Positions 18,112 to 26,865 of a stretch of DNA of 64,000 nucleotides are shown here, one piece after another. Position numbers and translations under genes: made by a program. The stretch covers positions 254,337 to 318,336 of the forward strand of contig JBMONO010000009.1 in assembly GCA_049323655.1 (NCBI GenBank). The letters run 5' to 3'. The DNA comes from DB1 sp049323655. GTDB lineage: Bacteria; Desulfobacterota; Desulfobulbia; Desulfobulbales; SURF-16. The notes under the pieces were generated by a model. The model saw nothing but the letters and a program-made list of their open reading frames with translations, was not told the origin of the DNA and made no database searches. How positions within the stretch are numbered: the stretch's first letter is position 1; every line of letters begins with the position of its first letter.

Positions 18112-19934
18112 CAGAATTTCCCCTTCTCCTCATTCACCCGCGGCCCGCCGTTCTGCCTGGCCTCAAAGGCGAATTTCCGGCGCAACAGCCCACCGGGATT
18201 TTCCTGCACCTGGCGCAGCTGCTGGACCAGCTCCTGTTCTTCTTCCCCGGCGCCCGGGTCAGCGGAATCCTCAGGAACGGTTTGCCCTCCCCGCTCTCTC
18301 TGTTCGGCCGCCTCCTCCGTGTCCGCTCTTTTTCCATCCTGTTTGCCGGCCGCTGCTTGCTGCTGTCCCTCTTCCTTCTCCCCCGCCCCGCCCACTGCCC
18401 CTTCGGCCGCTGAGGCGACGGCCGTTTCTTGCCCCTGCGGTTGCGGCGGCGACGCAGCATTGCCCTGGTTCTGCTGCGCGTTCTTTTCCTGGTCGCCGGT
18501 CTGGGAGGGAGACGACTCGCCCGCCGTCGCCCGCTCTTCCTGCCGGTGTTGCTGCCGGTCCTGCTGGCGCCGCAGGCCGGCGACCAGCTCCCGGTTGAAA
18601 CGGGCGTCCCCATGATCGGGATTGCGGGCCAGGGCCTCTTCGTAGGCGGCAATGGCCTCGTCATAGCGACCGAGTCGGGCCAGGCTGTTGCCGCGGTTGT
18701 AATGACCGTCGGCGGTGTCGTCGGCGCTGAAGGCGGCGGCCGCCTCGGCGAAACTGCCGGACCGATAGGCCGCGGCCCCCTTCCAGGCAGGCGCGACAAA
18801 ACGGGCAGCGGCACCGGCGTAATCACCGCCGGCAAAGGCCCGCGCCGCCTGCTGTTCGCCGGTCCACCAGAGATCATCCCAGGAAGCGGCCTGCGCCTTC
18901 TCTCCGGCTGATAAGAAGAGCAGGAGCAGGATCAGCAGCCAGCCGCGGCGGAAAGCGGCAAGGGCCGCCGGAATGACCAGAAAAAGGAGCCAGAAGCCCT
19001 GATCCTGCCACTGATCGGTGAAGCGTTCGCCGCGGCCCTTTTCCGGCTGACTGATCACGCCGCCTCCCGCCGTCAACAGGGAGCGGAAGTCCTCATCGGT
19101 CAGGCTGATGTCGCGATAACCACCCTGGTTGTCCGCTGCCATTTCCGCCAAGAGGACGGCCTCCAGCCGCGGCACCACCACCGCGCCCGCCCTGTCCCGT
19201 AAAAATTCGCCGTTGGGCAGCAGCACCGGCGCCCCTGCCGTGGTACCGATCCCGATCACGGAGAGCCGCACCTCGTGGCCGGCAAGGAGATCGGCAACCG
19301 CGCCGACCTCCTCTCTGTCGACCTCATCGGTCAGGAGGAGGATATCCTTGCTCCCCGGGCCGGCCTCCGCCAGCAATTCCAGGGCCCGGGCCATCGCCTC
19401 CTCGACATTGCTGCCATAGACCGGCATGATCTCCGGCGCCAGGGCCGGCACCATAGCCAGGATGGTGTTGGCATCCTCGGTCAGGGGGGTGACGATGTGG
19501 GCCTGACCGGCATAGACGATCAGCGCGGTCGATCCCTCTTGGCGCCAGCGCAGAATATCGGTCAGCTTGCGCTGCGCCCAGGTCAATCTGTTCGGTTTCA
19601 GATCCTCGGCATACATCGACAACGACAGATCAAGGATGAGAACGAGGGCATCCGCGCTTTTGCCGACCGGCTGGGGCAATTTCTGCCAGGCCGGGCCAGC
19701 CAGACCGAAAGTGGCGGCAATCCAGGCCGCCAGCAGAAACGACAGCGGCCAACCTCGTCCCGCCGGTCGGTCCTCATCGAGCAGATAGGGCAACAGAGCG
19801 GCATCAACGACCCGGCTCCACGGTCCGCAGCCGGTGTGGCGTCGCCGCAGCGCCAGGGTCAGCGCCAGCGCCGGCAAAAGCGCCAGCAGCCACCACGGCC
19901 GCAGAAAATGAAAATCATGCCAGAACGCCGCCAT
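18108..19934 (-). CDS. BatB/BatC fusion: VWA domain plus TPR
   Basis: This is a 608-residue membrane protein. The ATG at 19934 lies eight bases after AAGGAGG; a GTG three bases earlier is possible. Two N-terminal helices precede a von Willebrand A domain (about 85-290). Its MIDAS motif DLSLSMYAED has the DxSxS form, with a later TDE. After a helix near 305-335, TPR units occupy about 380-450 (YNRGNSLARLGRYDEAIAAY). A long Gln/Glu/Ala-rich low-complexity tail follows. BatB (VWA) and BatC (TPR) are separate proteins in some bacteria and fused here. The gene sits between batA and batD in the operon. Confidence 0.88.
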   Translation of the reverse strand: MAAFWHDFHFLRPWWLLALLPALALTLALRRRHTGCGPWSRVVDAALLPYLLDEDRPAGRGWPLSFLLAAWIAATFGLAGPAWQKLPQPVGKSADALVLILDLSLSMYAEDLKPNRLTWAQRKLTDILRWRQEGSTALIVYAGQAHIVTPLTEDANTILAMVPALAPEIMPVYGSNVEEAMARALELLAEAGPGSKDILLLTDEVDREEVGAVADLLAGHEVRLSVIGIGTTAGAPVLLPNGEFLRDRAGAVVVPRLEAVLLAEMAADNQGGYRDISLTDEDFRSLLTAGGGVISQPEKGRGERFTDQWQDQGFWLLFLVIPAALAAFRRGWLLILLLLFLSAGEKAQAASWDDLWWTGEQQAARAFAGGDYAGAAARFVAPAWKGAAAYRSGSFAEAAAAFSADDTADGHYNRGNSLARLGRYDEAIAAYEEALARNPDHGDARFNRELVAGLRRQQDRQQHRQEERATAGESSPSQTGDQEKNAQQNQGNAASPPQPQGQETAVASAAEGAVGGAGEKEEGQQQAAAGKQDGKRADTEEAAEQRERGGQTVPEDSADPGAGEEEQELVQQLRQVQENPGGLLRRKFAFEARQNGGPRVNEEKGKFW

Positions 19935-19937
19935 CAC

Positions 19938-20942
19938 TCATCCCTCCTTGCCCGCCGAGGGTCGCCGCCGCGGCAGCGCAGGCAGGGCCAGCAGAAAACT
20001 GAGCAACAGGGCGGCGCCGAGAGGCCAGTGAAAGAGCCCCCGGACCACCCTGACAATTTCCTCCTCCTGAGCTGCCGGCTCCAGCTCGTCGATCTGCCGG
20101 TAAATCTCGTGCAGCTCCTCACCCTGCCGGGCCCGGAAGTAGCGGCCGCCGGTGACTGTCGCCATCTCCCTGAGCAGCTCCTCGTCCAGATCGCCTCCGC
20201 CCCTGACCCGATGGCTGCCGAAAAGATCGCGGACGATGCGCTCATCCGCACCAACTCCGACCGCGTAAATCGTCATGCCGCTGCGGGCCGCAAGCTCTGC
20301 CGCCTGCCGGGGCGCGACATTGCCCGCCGTATTGCTGCCGTCGGTGAGGAGGATGAGCACCCGGCTCTTGGCTGGTCGCTCCCGCAGCCGTTTCACCGCC
20401 AGCATGATGGCATCGCCGATGGAGGTTTTCTGGCCGGCAAAGCCGATCTGCGCCTCATCCAGCAGTTTTTTCACCGTTCGCCGGTCAAAGGTGAGCGGCG
20501 CCCGAACATGGGCCTCGGTGCCGAAGAGGATCAGCCCAACTCGATCGCCGACCCGCCGTTCGAGAAACGCATGCAGCACCTCCTTGACCAGATCGATACG
20601 CGCAACCTGGCGGCCGTTGACCGCCAGATCCTCCTCTGCCATGCTGCCGGAAATATCCACCGCCAGCAGCAGATCACGGCCGGAAACCGGCATAAAGAGC
20701 GGCTCACCGGTCCATTGCGGCCGGGCCAGGGCGAGAATGAGCAGCAGCCAGATGCCGACAAGAACCAGGGCCCGGGCCGGATTTACCCTCCCCGATTGTC
20801 CATGGCCGGAAAAAGGTGCTATTTCGGCAAAAAAAGGGATCCACAGCGCCGCCTCCGGCTGCACGGCCCGCGGTACAACCAGATAAACGACAAGGGGAGC
20901 AGGCAACAGCACAAACGCCCATGGCCAGAAAAAGCTCAGCAT
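19938..20942 (-). CDS. batA: BatA-like VWA-domain membrane protein
   Basis: This is a 334-residue protein with two N-terminal transmembrane helices (about 5-25 and 57-74). It has a periplasm-facing or cytoplasm-facing VWA domain (about 88-290) and a C-terminal helix (LGAALLLSFLLALPAL). The MIDAS motif is intact (AVDISGSMAEEDL), with TDGSNT as a later metal-contact loop. VWA proteins in moxR loci are thought to be substrates or adaptors of the MoxR ATPase. Its start overlaps the end of the DUF4381 gene by a few bases. Confidence 0.9.
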   Translation of the reverse strand: MLSFFWPWAFVLLPAPLVVYLVVPRAVQPEAALWIPFFAEIAPFSGHGQSGRVNPARALVLVGIWLLLILALARPQWTGEPLFMPVSGRDLLLAVDISGSMAEEDLAVNGRQVARIDLVKEVLHAFLERRVGDRVGLILFGTEAHVRAPLTFDRRTVKKLLDEAQIGFAGQKTSIGDAIMLAVKRLRERPAKSRVLILLTDGSNTAGNVAPRQAAELAARSGMTIYAVGVGADERIVRDLFGSHRVRGGGDLDEELLREMATVTGGRYFRARQGEELHEIYRQIDELEPAAQEEEIVRVVRGLFHWPLGAALLLSFLLALPALPRRRPSAGKEG

Positions 20943-21400
20943 CGCCGGTGCCCCCGAATCCAGCGGCCGACAAGACGCCGGAGGGCTTCCACATCCGCAG
21001 TGACGGCACGACGATAACGATCTTCACCGAGGGCGCGTCCCGGTCCGACGGTGAACTGGTTTGTCCTGCCGGTGCGATCGAGAAAACGCAGCCACTCTTC
21101 CCCGCTCAGCCGGGCCACCTGCTGATGCCCGAATCCGGCAATCGCCACACGCTTGACCAACGCCGCCAGCTCGTCGACAATCAGACGATGATCCGGGGTG
21201 TCGGCCAGCCGCTGCAACTCGTGCAACGCTTTCCGCCGGTAGGCCGTCCGGTGGCGCCATCGGCGTCCGAGAACGAATGAGCCGATGAACAGACCGACAC
21301 CGAGCAGACCGACGATCCACCAGCCCGGCGCCGGTGGCCACGGGCTGACCGGGTCCGGCAGATGGATGTCACGCAGGGCGGCAAGGGGGTCCGGGCTCAT
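20936..21400 (-). CDS. DUF4381 membrane protein
   Basis: This is a 154-residue protein with one N-terminal transmembrane helix (about 27-47, WWIVGLLGVGLFIGSFVLG). A basic helix-rich cytoplasmic domain follows (HELQRLADTPDHRLIVDELA, GEEWLRFLDRTG). This fits DUF4381, a family found almost only between a DUF58 gene and VWA genes in moxR operons. Its function is unknown. It overlaps both neighbours by a few bases, which indicates translational coupling. The position and the LP-rich start (ALRDIHLPDPVSPWPPAPGW) are typical of the family. Confidence 0.88.
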   Translation of the reverse strand: MSPDPLAALRDIHLPDPVSPWPPAPGWWIVGLLGVGLFIGSFVLGRRWRHRTAYRRKALHELQRLADTPDHRLIVDELAALVKRVAIAGFGHQQVARLSGEEWLRFLDRTGRTNQFTVGPGRALGEDRYRRAVTADVEALRRLVGRWIRGHRRC

Positions 21401-22332
21401 GTCCTGCCCCCAAAGGCGTGGCGGAAAAAAGACTCGGCTGAGTCCTCGGTGGAGAGCCGGAGCAGCGGAATGCCCAGTTCCGCCAGTCGCCGGGCAACGC
21501 CTTCCGTCTTTTCTCGGAACATGTCTTCGTAGCGCCGCCGCCGCTCCGCTGCGCGGCTGTCGATCTGCGCCCGTCGTTCGCCGTCGGTGACATGGTAGAG
21601 GCCGGGGGGCGGCAGATGCTCTTCCAGGGGATCACGGACCAGCACCGCACTGATATCGTTATGTCGGCGCAGCTGCTGGAGGTGGCTGTCGCCGACAGCG
21701 GTCACCCCTTGGAAATCGCTGATGACAAAAATATTGGAACCGGGCCGGAGCAACCGACGGGTTTCCTCCAACGCCCGGTCCAGCACCCCGCCCGCCGGCC
21801 CACTCCCCCGGCGCAGTCGCCGGTTGAAGAGGGAAATGTCGTGCAACAGGCGCAACACGGTGCGGATGCTGCGTCGTGGCCGGACTTCAGAATGCCCTAT
21901 GTCATTAAAGACAAGACCGCCCACCCGGTCATTGTTGTGGAGGGCGGCCCAGGCCAGCAGCGCGGCCGCCCGGGCCGCTGCCACTGATTTGAAACAGCAT
22001 CTGCTGCCGAAGAACATGGATAGCGACTGGTCAACGAGCAGAAAAACCGGCCGCTCCCGCTCCTCCCGGAACAGCTTGGTATGGGGAATTCCGGTGCGGG
22101 CCGTCACCCGCCACTCCATGTTCCGGCTGTCATCACCGGCCTGATAGACCCGGACCTCGTCATACTCGACGCCGCGGCCGCGGAAGCGTGACCGGTGCGG
22201 CCCGACGAGAGCGGCAAAGGCCTTCTGCTGGCGACTGAAGGCAAGACCGCGCGCCCCAAAACGGAGACGAATGAGCTCCTCCAGCCCGCAGTAGGCGCCG
22301 TTTTCCGGCGCACCATAAAATTCCGCCGTCAT
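21397..22332 (-). CDS. DUF58 domain protein
   Basis: This is a 311-residue soluble protein. The ATG at 22332 is chosen because it follows the moxR stop after one base; any longer frame would run inside moxR. The N-terminal half has the DUF58 signature (GRGVEYDEVRVYQAGDDSRN, then MEWRVTARTG). A VWA-like fold follows, with LLVDQSLSM as degenerate MIDAS and VISDFQG. DUF58 proteins are standard partners of MoxR ATPases and may act as adaptors; no reaction is established. Length and order match the moxR-DUF58-DUF4381-VWA-VWA arrangement. Confidence 0.92.
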   Translation of the reverse strand: MTAEFYGAPENGAYCGLEELIRLRFGARGLAFSRQQKAFAALVGPHRSRFRGRGVEYDEVRVYQAGDDSRNMEWRVTARTGIPHTKLFREERERPVFLLVDQSLSMFFGSRCCFKSVAAARAAALLAWAALHNNDRVGGLVFNDIGHSEVRPRRSIRTVLRLLHDISLFNRRLRRGSGPAGGVLDRALEETRRLLRPGSNIFVISDFQGVTAVGDSHLQQLRRHNDISAVLVRDPLEEHLPPPGLYHVTDGERRAQIDSRAAERRRRYEDMFREKTEGVARRLAELGIPLLRLSTEDSAESFFRHAFGGRT

Positions 22333-22333
22333 C

Positions 22334-23293
22334 TCAGACCACCGGCACATGCTCCAAAAGCAGATCAACCACCCTGTCCCGCGTCGTGCCGGCGGCCTCG
22401 GCGACCAGACTGAGGATGAGCCGGTGGCGCAGAACATCATGGACCACCTCCTGGACGTCATCCGGACTGACAAAATCGCGGCCCCGCAGCCAGGCAACGG
22501 CCCGGGCGCAGCGATCGAGGGCGATGGTCGCCCGGGGACTGCCGCCGTAGTCGATCAAGCCGGCGAGACGGTCGCCATAGTCAGCCGGATTACGTGAGGC
22601 AATGACCAGCTGGATGATATACTCCTCCACCGCCGCCGCCATATGGATGGCCAGCACCTCCTGCCGGGCGAGGAGGATCTCCTCCTGACTGACGACCCTT
22701 TCCGGTCGCTGCCGTTGTCGGCCCGCCTCCTGACGGGCCAGGGCGAGAATGTCCCGTTCCGCCGCCACCGACGGGTAATCGACCCTGACGTGCATGAGAA
22801 ACCGATCAAGTTGCGCCTCGGGCAGCGGGTAAGTGCCTTCCTGCTCGATGGGATTCTGAGTCGCCATGACCAAAAACAGCGCGGGCAGGTTGTATGTCTG
22901 CCTGCCAATGCTGACCTGCCGCTCCGCCATGGCCTCAAGCAGGGCGGACTGCACCTTGGCCGGGGCCCGGTTCACCTCGTCGGCCAGCACGATATTGTGA
23001 AAAATCGGCCCGGGCTGAAAGGTAAACTCGCCGACGCCCGGCTGATAGATGTCGGTGCCGGTCACATCGCCGGGCAGCAGATCCGGGGTGAACTGGATCC
23101 GTTGGAAATCGGCCTCGATCCCTGCCGCCAGGCACTTAACCGCCTTGGTCTTGGCCAGCCCAGGCGCCCCCTCCACCAGCAAATGGCCATCGGCAAGCAG
23201 GGCGATCAGCAGCCGCTCGACCAGCCGATCCTGGCCGACAATCTGCCCCTCCAACCACTTCCTCAGTTCAGCAAATGCGCTTCTGGTCTCCAT
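22334..23293 (-). CDS. MoxR-family AAA+ ATPase
   Basis: This is a 319-residue ATPase. The ATG at 23293 is preferred; a GTG at 23311 would add six residues. Walker A is GAPGLAKTK (about residues 45-53) and Walker B is NIVLADEVNRAPAKVQ. Sensor 1 is MATQNPIEQEGTYPLPEAQL, diagnostic of MoxR, with sensor 2 in the C-terminal lid (YGGSPRATIAL). MoxR ATPases act as chaperones that mature or activate other proteins, often metal-dependent or envelope complexes, with VWA partners. It is the first gene of a run of nine co-oriented genes ending with the response regulator. It is divergent from nrfH, so the shared 439-base gap should hold its promoter. Confidence 0.94.
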   Translation of the reverse strand: METRSAFAELRKWLEGQIVGQDRLVERLLIALLADGHLLVEGAPGLAKTKAVKCLAAGIEADFQRIQFTPDLLPGDVTGTDIYQPGVGEFTFQPGPIFHNIVLADEVNRAPAKVQSALLEAMAERQVSIGRQTYNLPALFLVMATQNPIEQEGTYPLPEAQLDRFLMHVRVDYPSVAAERDILALARQEAGRQRQRPERVVSQEEILLARQEVLAIHMAAAVEEYIIQLVIASRNPADYGDRLAGLIDYGGSPRATIALDRCARAVAWLRGRDFVSPDDVQEVVHDVLRHRLILSLVAEAAGTTRDRVVDLLLEHVPVV

Positions 23294-23732
23294 TGTTTCT
23301 GCCTGCCTCACCGGGTTTCACAAAAAAACAATCTGACAAAAAATATGCTGACGGCGCCCACCTTTTTCCCCTAAAATGAAACAGATCAGCTTCCGCTCCG
23401 ATTCCGCCGCCCGCCCAATGCGGCAAACCGCCAGGGGCCATTGCCGGAAAAGACAATGATAACAGCAAGATCGCCCACAAAAAAAGTATACCACGATCAG
23501 CGGGCAATTGCCCGCACTTCTTCGCCGGTGCCGGTGAATCTCCATTGCCGCGCAGTTACCACACGGTAACAACATTGGCCCGCAAATCGCTACCAATCCG
23601 TAACACCCCCAGGAAAACTTTGACTTATCATCATGGAATATCAACAAAAATCTTTATGGCATACCCCTTGCTAAAGAAATACCCACAACCATCCGTTCAC
23701 CCCCACTCACCAGAGACAAAGGAGGTCCGCCT
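23294..23732. other. Divergent intergenic region, moxR operon and nrfHA
   Basis: No gene is seen. The region should hold promoters for both directions. An inverted repeat lies at 23555-23570. Shortly after it, 23574-23589 has a GG-N10-GC spacing that loosely resembles a -24/-12 promoter, but with mismatches. I do not see a clear FNR box. Confidence 0.5.
23555..23570. promoter_or_regulatory. Inverted repeat upstream of nrfHA
   Basis: GTTACC, four bases, GGTAAC. This perfect dyad lies about 160 bases before nrfH in the divergent promoter region and could be an operator for either operon. Confidence 0.35.
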
Positions 23733-24197
23733 ATGGGGAACACAAAGAGGAAGGGGATCGGCGTCTCCATCCTGATCGTCCTGGCCATCGCCGTTTTCGT
23801 CGGCCTGTTCGTGGCCCTGGGGCCGCCGAAATTGCTGGCAAAATCCGAGACGCCCGACTTCTGCGCCGGCTGCCATGTCATGGAGGCCCAGTATGACGCC
23901 TGGTCCCATGCCGGCGCCCACCGCCGCCAGTTGTGCGTTGACTGCCATCTGCCCAACCATAACATTGCGGCCCACTATGTCTGGAAGAGCATCGACGGCA
24001 TGAAGGACGTCGTTGCCTTCTATTCCGGCAAGGTGCCGGAACGGATCGAGATCACCGACCATGGTCGGGCGGTGGTGCAGGCCAACTGCATCCGCTGCCA
24101 TGAAACCACCGTTGACCACATCGACCAGCAGCGCCTCTGCTGGCAGTGTCACCGGCGCATCGCCCATCGCGGCGTCGGCCAGATCATGACCCTGTGA
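23733..24197 (+). CDS. nrfH: Cytochrome c nitrite reductase small subunit NrfH
   Basis: This 154-residue tetraheme quinol dehydrogenase passes electrons from the membrane menaquinol pool to NrfA. An N-terminal membrane anchor (about 10-31, VSILIVLAIAVFVGLFVALG) is followed by four heme-binding motifs: CAGCH 44-48, CVDCH 68-72, CIRCH 119-123 and CWQCH 136-140. Length and spacing match the NapC/NrfH family. A strong AAAGGAGG ribosome-binding site lies seven bases before the ATG. nrfA follows after about 100 bases. The intervening gap contains part of a dispersed repeat (24204-24271), so the operon has been invaded there without breaking either gene. Confidence 0.96.
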   Translation: MGNTKRKGIGVSILIVLAIAVFVGLFVALGPPKLLAKSETPDFCAGCHVMEAQYDAWSHAGAHRRQLCVDCHLPNHNIAAHYVWKSIDGMKDVVAFYSGKVPERIEITDHGRAVVQANCIRCHETTVDHIDQQRLCWQCHRRIAHRGVGQIMTL

Positions 24198-24203
24198 GGG
24201 ATT

Positions 24204-24271
24204 CGAGGTACCTATTTGTAATTTTAAAAGTTTTCTCTGTGCGCTCTGTGGTAAAAAAAAGACTTTTTGCG
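24204..24271 (+). repeat. Dispersed CTCTGTG repeat, partial copy
   Basis: This matches the right-hand portion of the repeats at 63597-63874, including the core TCTCTGTGCGCTCTGTGGT and the following AAAGACTTTTT stretch. The left arm of the element is missing. It sits between nrfH and nrfA. Confidence 0.75.
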
Positions 24272-24300
24272 ACGCCATCAACTCAAAGAGGGAGGAAAAT

Positions 24301-25782
24301 ATGAAGAAAAAACTCGCAATGTCTCTGGTTCTGCTGACCGCCGCCGGCCTGCTGCTGAGCGGCTGCAATGCCCCGGAAAAGGTCGAGGCGGTGCGGCCGG
24401 TGAAGATCGCCGATGATGAGATCGATCCCGCCGAGTGGGGCAAGGCCTATCCGGTTCACTACGATCTGTGGGGCAAGACCGAAGAGCCCACCGAACCGGG
24501 CAAGAGCAAGTACAAACGGGGCTTTGACGCCGACAACATCACCTACGACAAGCTTTCCGAGTTTCCCTACATGGCCCTGCTCTTCAACGGCTGGGGTTTC
24601 GGCGTCGAATACAACGAGCCGCGCGGCCATGCCTACATGATCAAGGACCAGCTCGACATCGACCCGTCCCGGCTCAAGGCCGGCGGCGTCTGCCTGACCT
24701 GCAAGACACCCTACGCGACCAGGCTTGAGGCTGAGATGGGCAAGGATTACTACAGCAAGCCCTGGGCCGAGGTTCACGCCAAAATTCCGGAAAAACATCG
24801 GGAGCTTGGAGTAGCCTGCATCGACTGCCACGACAACAAGGACATGTCGCTCGTCATCAGCCGCCAGGTCACCCTCGGCAAGGCCCTGGATGCAATCAAG
24901 GTGGATCAGAACAAACTCACCCATCAGGACATGCGTTCCCTGGTCTGCGCCCAGTGTCACGTCACCTACAACATTCCCAAGGAGGACGGCAAGTCGGTCT
25001 CCATCTACTTCCCCTGGCAGGGCAGCTCCTGGGGCGATATCTCGGTTGAAAACATCATCAAACAGATCCGGGAGGACCAGACGGTGGGCGAATGGACGCA
25101 GACCGTTACCGGCTACAAGATGCCCTTCATGCGCCATCCCGAATTCGAATTCTTCTCCCGCAACAGCGTGCACTGGATGGCCGGGGTGTCCTGCGCCGAC
25201 TGTCATATGCCCTACACCAAGGTGGGCGCCAACAAGGTCTCCGACCATCGGGTGACGAGCCCGCTTAAAAACGACATGAAGGCCTGCCAGCAGTGCCACA
25301 CCGAATCACCGGAATGGCTGCGCAATCAGGTCTTCGCCATCCAGGATCGCACCGTGTCGCTGATGATCCGTTCCGGCTACGCCACCGCCACGGTGGCCAA
25401 ACTGATCGAAAAGGTGCATGCGCTGCAGGCGGCAGGCACGGAGATCGACCCGGCCCTTTATGCCCAGGCCAAGGACTTTTACCTGGAGGCCTTTTTCCGA
25501 AGCCTCTATATCGGCGCCGAGAACTCGGTTGGCTTCCACAATCCGACCGAGGCGCTGCGCATCCTCGGCGATTCCACCGCCTTTGCCATGAAGGCCGAGG
25601 CCCTGCTCCGCCAGGCCCTGACCAAGGCCGGCCAGGAGGTGCCGCTCAACGTCGATCTCGAACTTGACAAGTACCTGAACGAGCGCGGCAAAAAGAAGCT
25701 CATGCTGCAGAAGGATGTGGAATTCAAGGATCCTTTCGGCGTGCAGGACAAACTGATCAACATCGAGGTGAAGAGCAACTGA
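24301..25782 (+). CDS. nrfA: Ammonia-forming cytochrome c nitrite reductase NrfA
   Basis: This 493-residue pentaheme enzyme reduces nitrite to ammonium with six electrons in the periplasm. The active-site heme motif is CLTCK (131-135), the lysine-ligated form special to NrfA. The other four are CIDCH 173-177, CAQCH 216-220, CADCH 298-302 and CQQCH 329-333. Calcium-site and active-site segments are visible (GYKMPFMRHPEFEF, NSVHWMAGVSC). The N-terminus is a lipoprotein signal (LLTAAGLLLSGC, Cys22), so NrfA is likely tethered to the membrane beside NrfH. An AAAGAGGGAGG site precedes the ATG. The combination supports respiratory or detoxifying nitrite ammonification. A terminator follows at 25849-25924. 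Confidence 0.97.
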   Translation: MKKKLAMSLVLLTAAGLLLSGCNAPEKVEAVRPVKIADDEIDPAEWGKAYPVHYDLWGKTEEPTEPGKSKYKRGFDADNITYDKLSEFPYMALLFNGWGFGVEYNEPRGHAYMIKDQLDIDPSRLKAGGVCLTCKTPYATRLEAEMGKDYYSKPWAEVHAKIPEKHRELGVACIDCHDNKDMSLVISRQVTLGKALDAIKVDQNKLTHQDMRSLVCAQCHVTYNIPKEDGKSVSIYFPWQGSSWGDISVENIIKQIREDQTVGEWTQTVTGYKMPFMRHPEFEFFSRNSVHWMAGVSCADCHMPYTKVGANKVSDHRVTSPLKNDMKACQQCHTESPEWLRNQVFAIQDRTVSLMIRSGYATATVAKLIEKVHALQAAGTEIDPALYAQAKDFYLEAFFRSLYIGAENSVGFHNPTEALRILGDSTAFAMKAEALLRQALTKAGQEVPLNVDLELDKYLNERGKKKLMLQKDVEFKDPFGVQDKLINIEVKSN

Positions 25783-25848
25783 TCATGACGGGACCGGGAT
25801 GACCAGCGTCATCGGCTGATCATCCCGGCCTGCCTCACGAGGAGGACA

Positions 25849-25924
25849 AAAACCGGGGGTACGAGTTTGCAGCCATCAGCCGCCAGCGGCAATGGCTAAA
25901 AAACCTGTTCCCCCGGTTTTTTTT
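25849..25924 (+). terminator. Composite terminator after nrfA
   Basis: An outer stem (AACCGGGGG at about 25851-25859 with CCCCCGGTT at 25910-25918) encloses a second hairpin (AGCCAT...ATGGCT with an inner CCGC/GCGG pair). T residues follow on the plus strand and A residues precede, so it could also serve the converging gene at 25960. The nested form is unusual. Confidence 0.75.
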
Positions 25925-25959
25925 ATCGCCTTTTCCGCATTAGGCAGACGATTGTCCGT

Positions 25960-26865
25960 CTATTTCCCCGCCAGCAACTGCTCAACCCGTTCCAGGGTCG
26001 CCTTGACCCGGGCCTCCAGCTCCGGCTCCAGCGTGACCCGCTCCAGGGCCAGCCGACCGATCCGCTCCACCTGCCGCAGGGACGCCTCCCCGGCGGTTTC
26101 AAGCAGCGGTGGGTTATAAGGCACCGAGGGCAGATACCACTCCCCTGGCCGGTAATCAAAGAGGGCCTCCACCAGCCGATAAGGCAGCTCACCGGGCAGT
26201 CCGCCCATCAGCATCCGCTCGCAGGCCAGCAGCAGGGGCAGGTCAAGGCGATGGCGCAGCACCGGTCCGCGCAGCCAGTGCAGTTTCTCCTCCATGTCAA
26301 AGCCCGGATCCGCCATCCTGTTTTCCAGCAGGTCAAGCGCCGCCGCATCGCCGTTTTTCACCACCGCCGCCACGGTCAGATTGGCAAAGCCGTCCTCCGG
26401 CTGCCAGTAGCGATCCCAGAAACGGATGACCGGCGGAGGCGGCGGCTTGACCGCGGCACAGGCGGTAATAAGCAGATCAATGCGGCTCTCCTCGGCAAGA
26501 AAGGCGTGATTGCTAGTCAGGGCAACGAGAACGCCATGGGCGCTGTCGGTCGGATTGCGGGCCAGCTCATCGAGGATACGGCGCAGGCGCAGCCGCTGCG
26601 GCCGACCGCGATAGGCCTCCTCATTGTCCAGTTCCGCCAGAAACTCCGGGGAGGTGAGCCGACCGAGCAGGGTGGCGTGGTCCTCGCCGCGCAGACTGCG
26701 GGCCAGGGCCATGGCGTCGCTGATGAGCTGTTTTTCGGGAGACAGGGCCTGTTCATCATGTTCGTTCATGGAACTCACCGTTTCATGGTTGGGGACGACG
26801 GCAGCGTCGCCGGCGGCAACCGGCGGCAGCACGAGCAGCACAGCAAGCAGGAGCCGGCGGATCAC
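25960..26865 (-). CDS. Exported helical-repeat protein, possible immunity partner
   Basis: This is a 301-residue protein of unknown function. It has an N-terminal signal peptide (IRRLLLAVLLVLPPVAAG); the mature part is almost wholly alpha-helical, rich in Leu, Arg and Glu, with HEAT-like spacing but no clear repeat consensus. The GTG start overlaps the stop of the upstream metallopeptidase gene by four bases, so the two are translated together. A cytoplasm-made peptidase without a signal peptide, paired with an exported helical protein, fits an effector and periplasmic immunity pair, but this is inference. The opposite cassette has a helical-repeat protein (31869-32756) in the same position, with little visible sequence similarity. 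Confidence 0.72.
   Translation of the reverse strand: MIRRLLLAVLLVLPPVAAGDAAVVPNHETVSSMNEHDEQALSPEKQLISDAMALARSLRGEDHATLLGRLTSPEFLAELDNEEAYRGRPQRLRLRRILDELARNPTDSAHGVLVALTSNHAFLAEESRIDLLITACAAVKPPPPPVIRFWDRYWQPEDGFANLTVAAVVKNGDAAALDLLENRMADPGFDMEEKLHWLRGPVLRHRLDLPLLLACERMLMGGLPGELPYRLVEALFDYRPGEWYLPSVPYNPPLLETAGEASLRQVERIGRLALERVTLEPELEARVKATLERVEQLLAGK

Noticed and set aside
23574..23589. Sigma-54 promoter for nrfHA
   Set aside because: GG and GC spacing is right but two conserved positions differ (TGGCCC, TCGC), and no upstream activator site is evident apart from a dyad only about 4 bases away.
24301..25782. Octaheme tetrathionate or hydroxylamine reductase instead of NrfA
   Set aside because: Exactly five heme motifs with CxxCK first, lipoprotein signal and NrfH next door fit NrfA.
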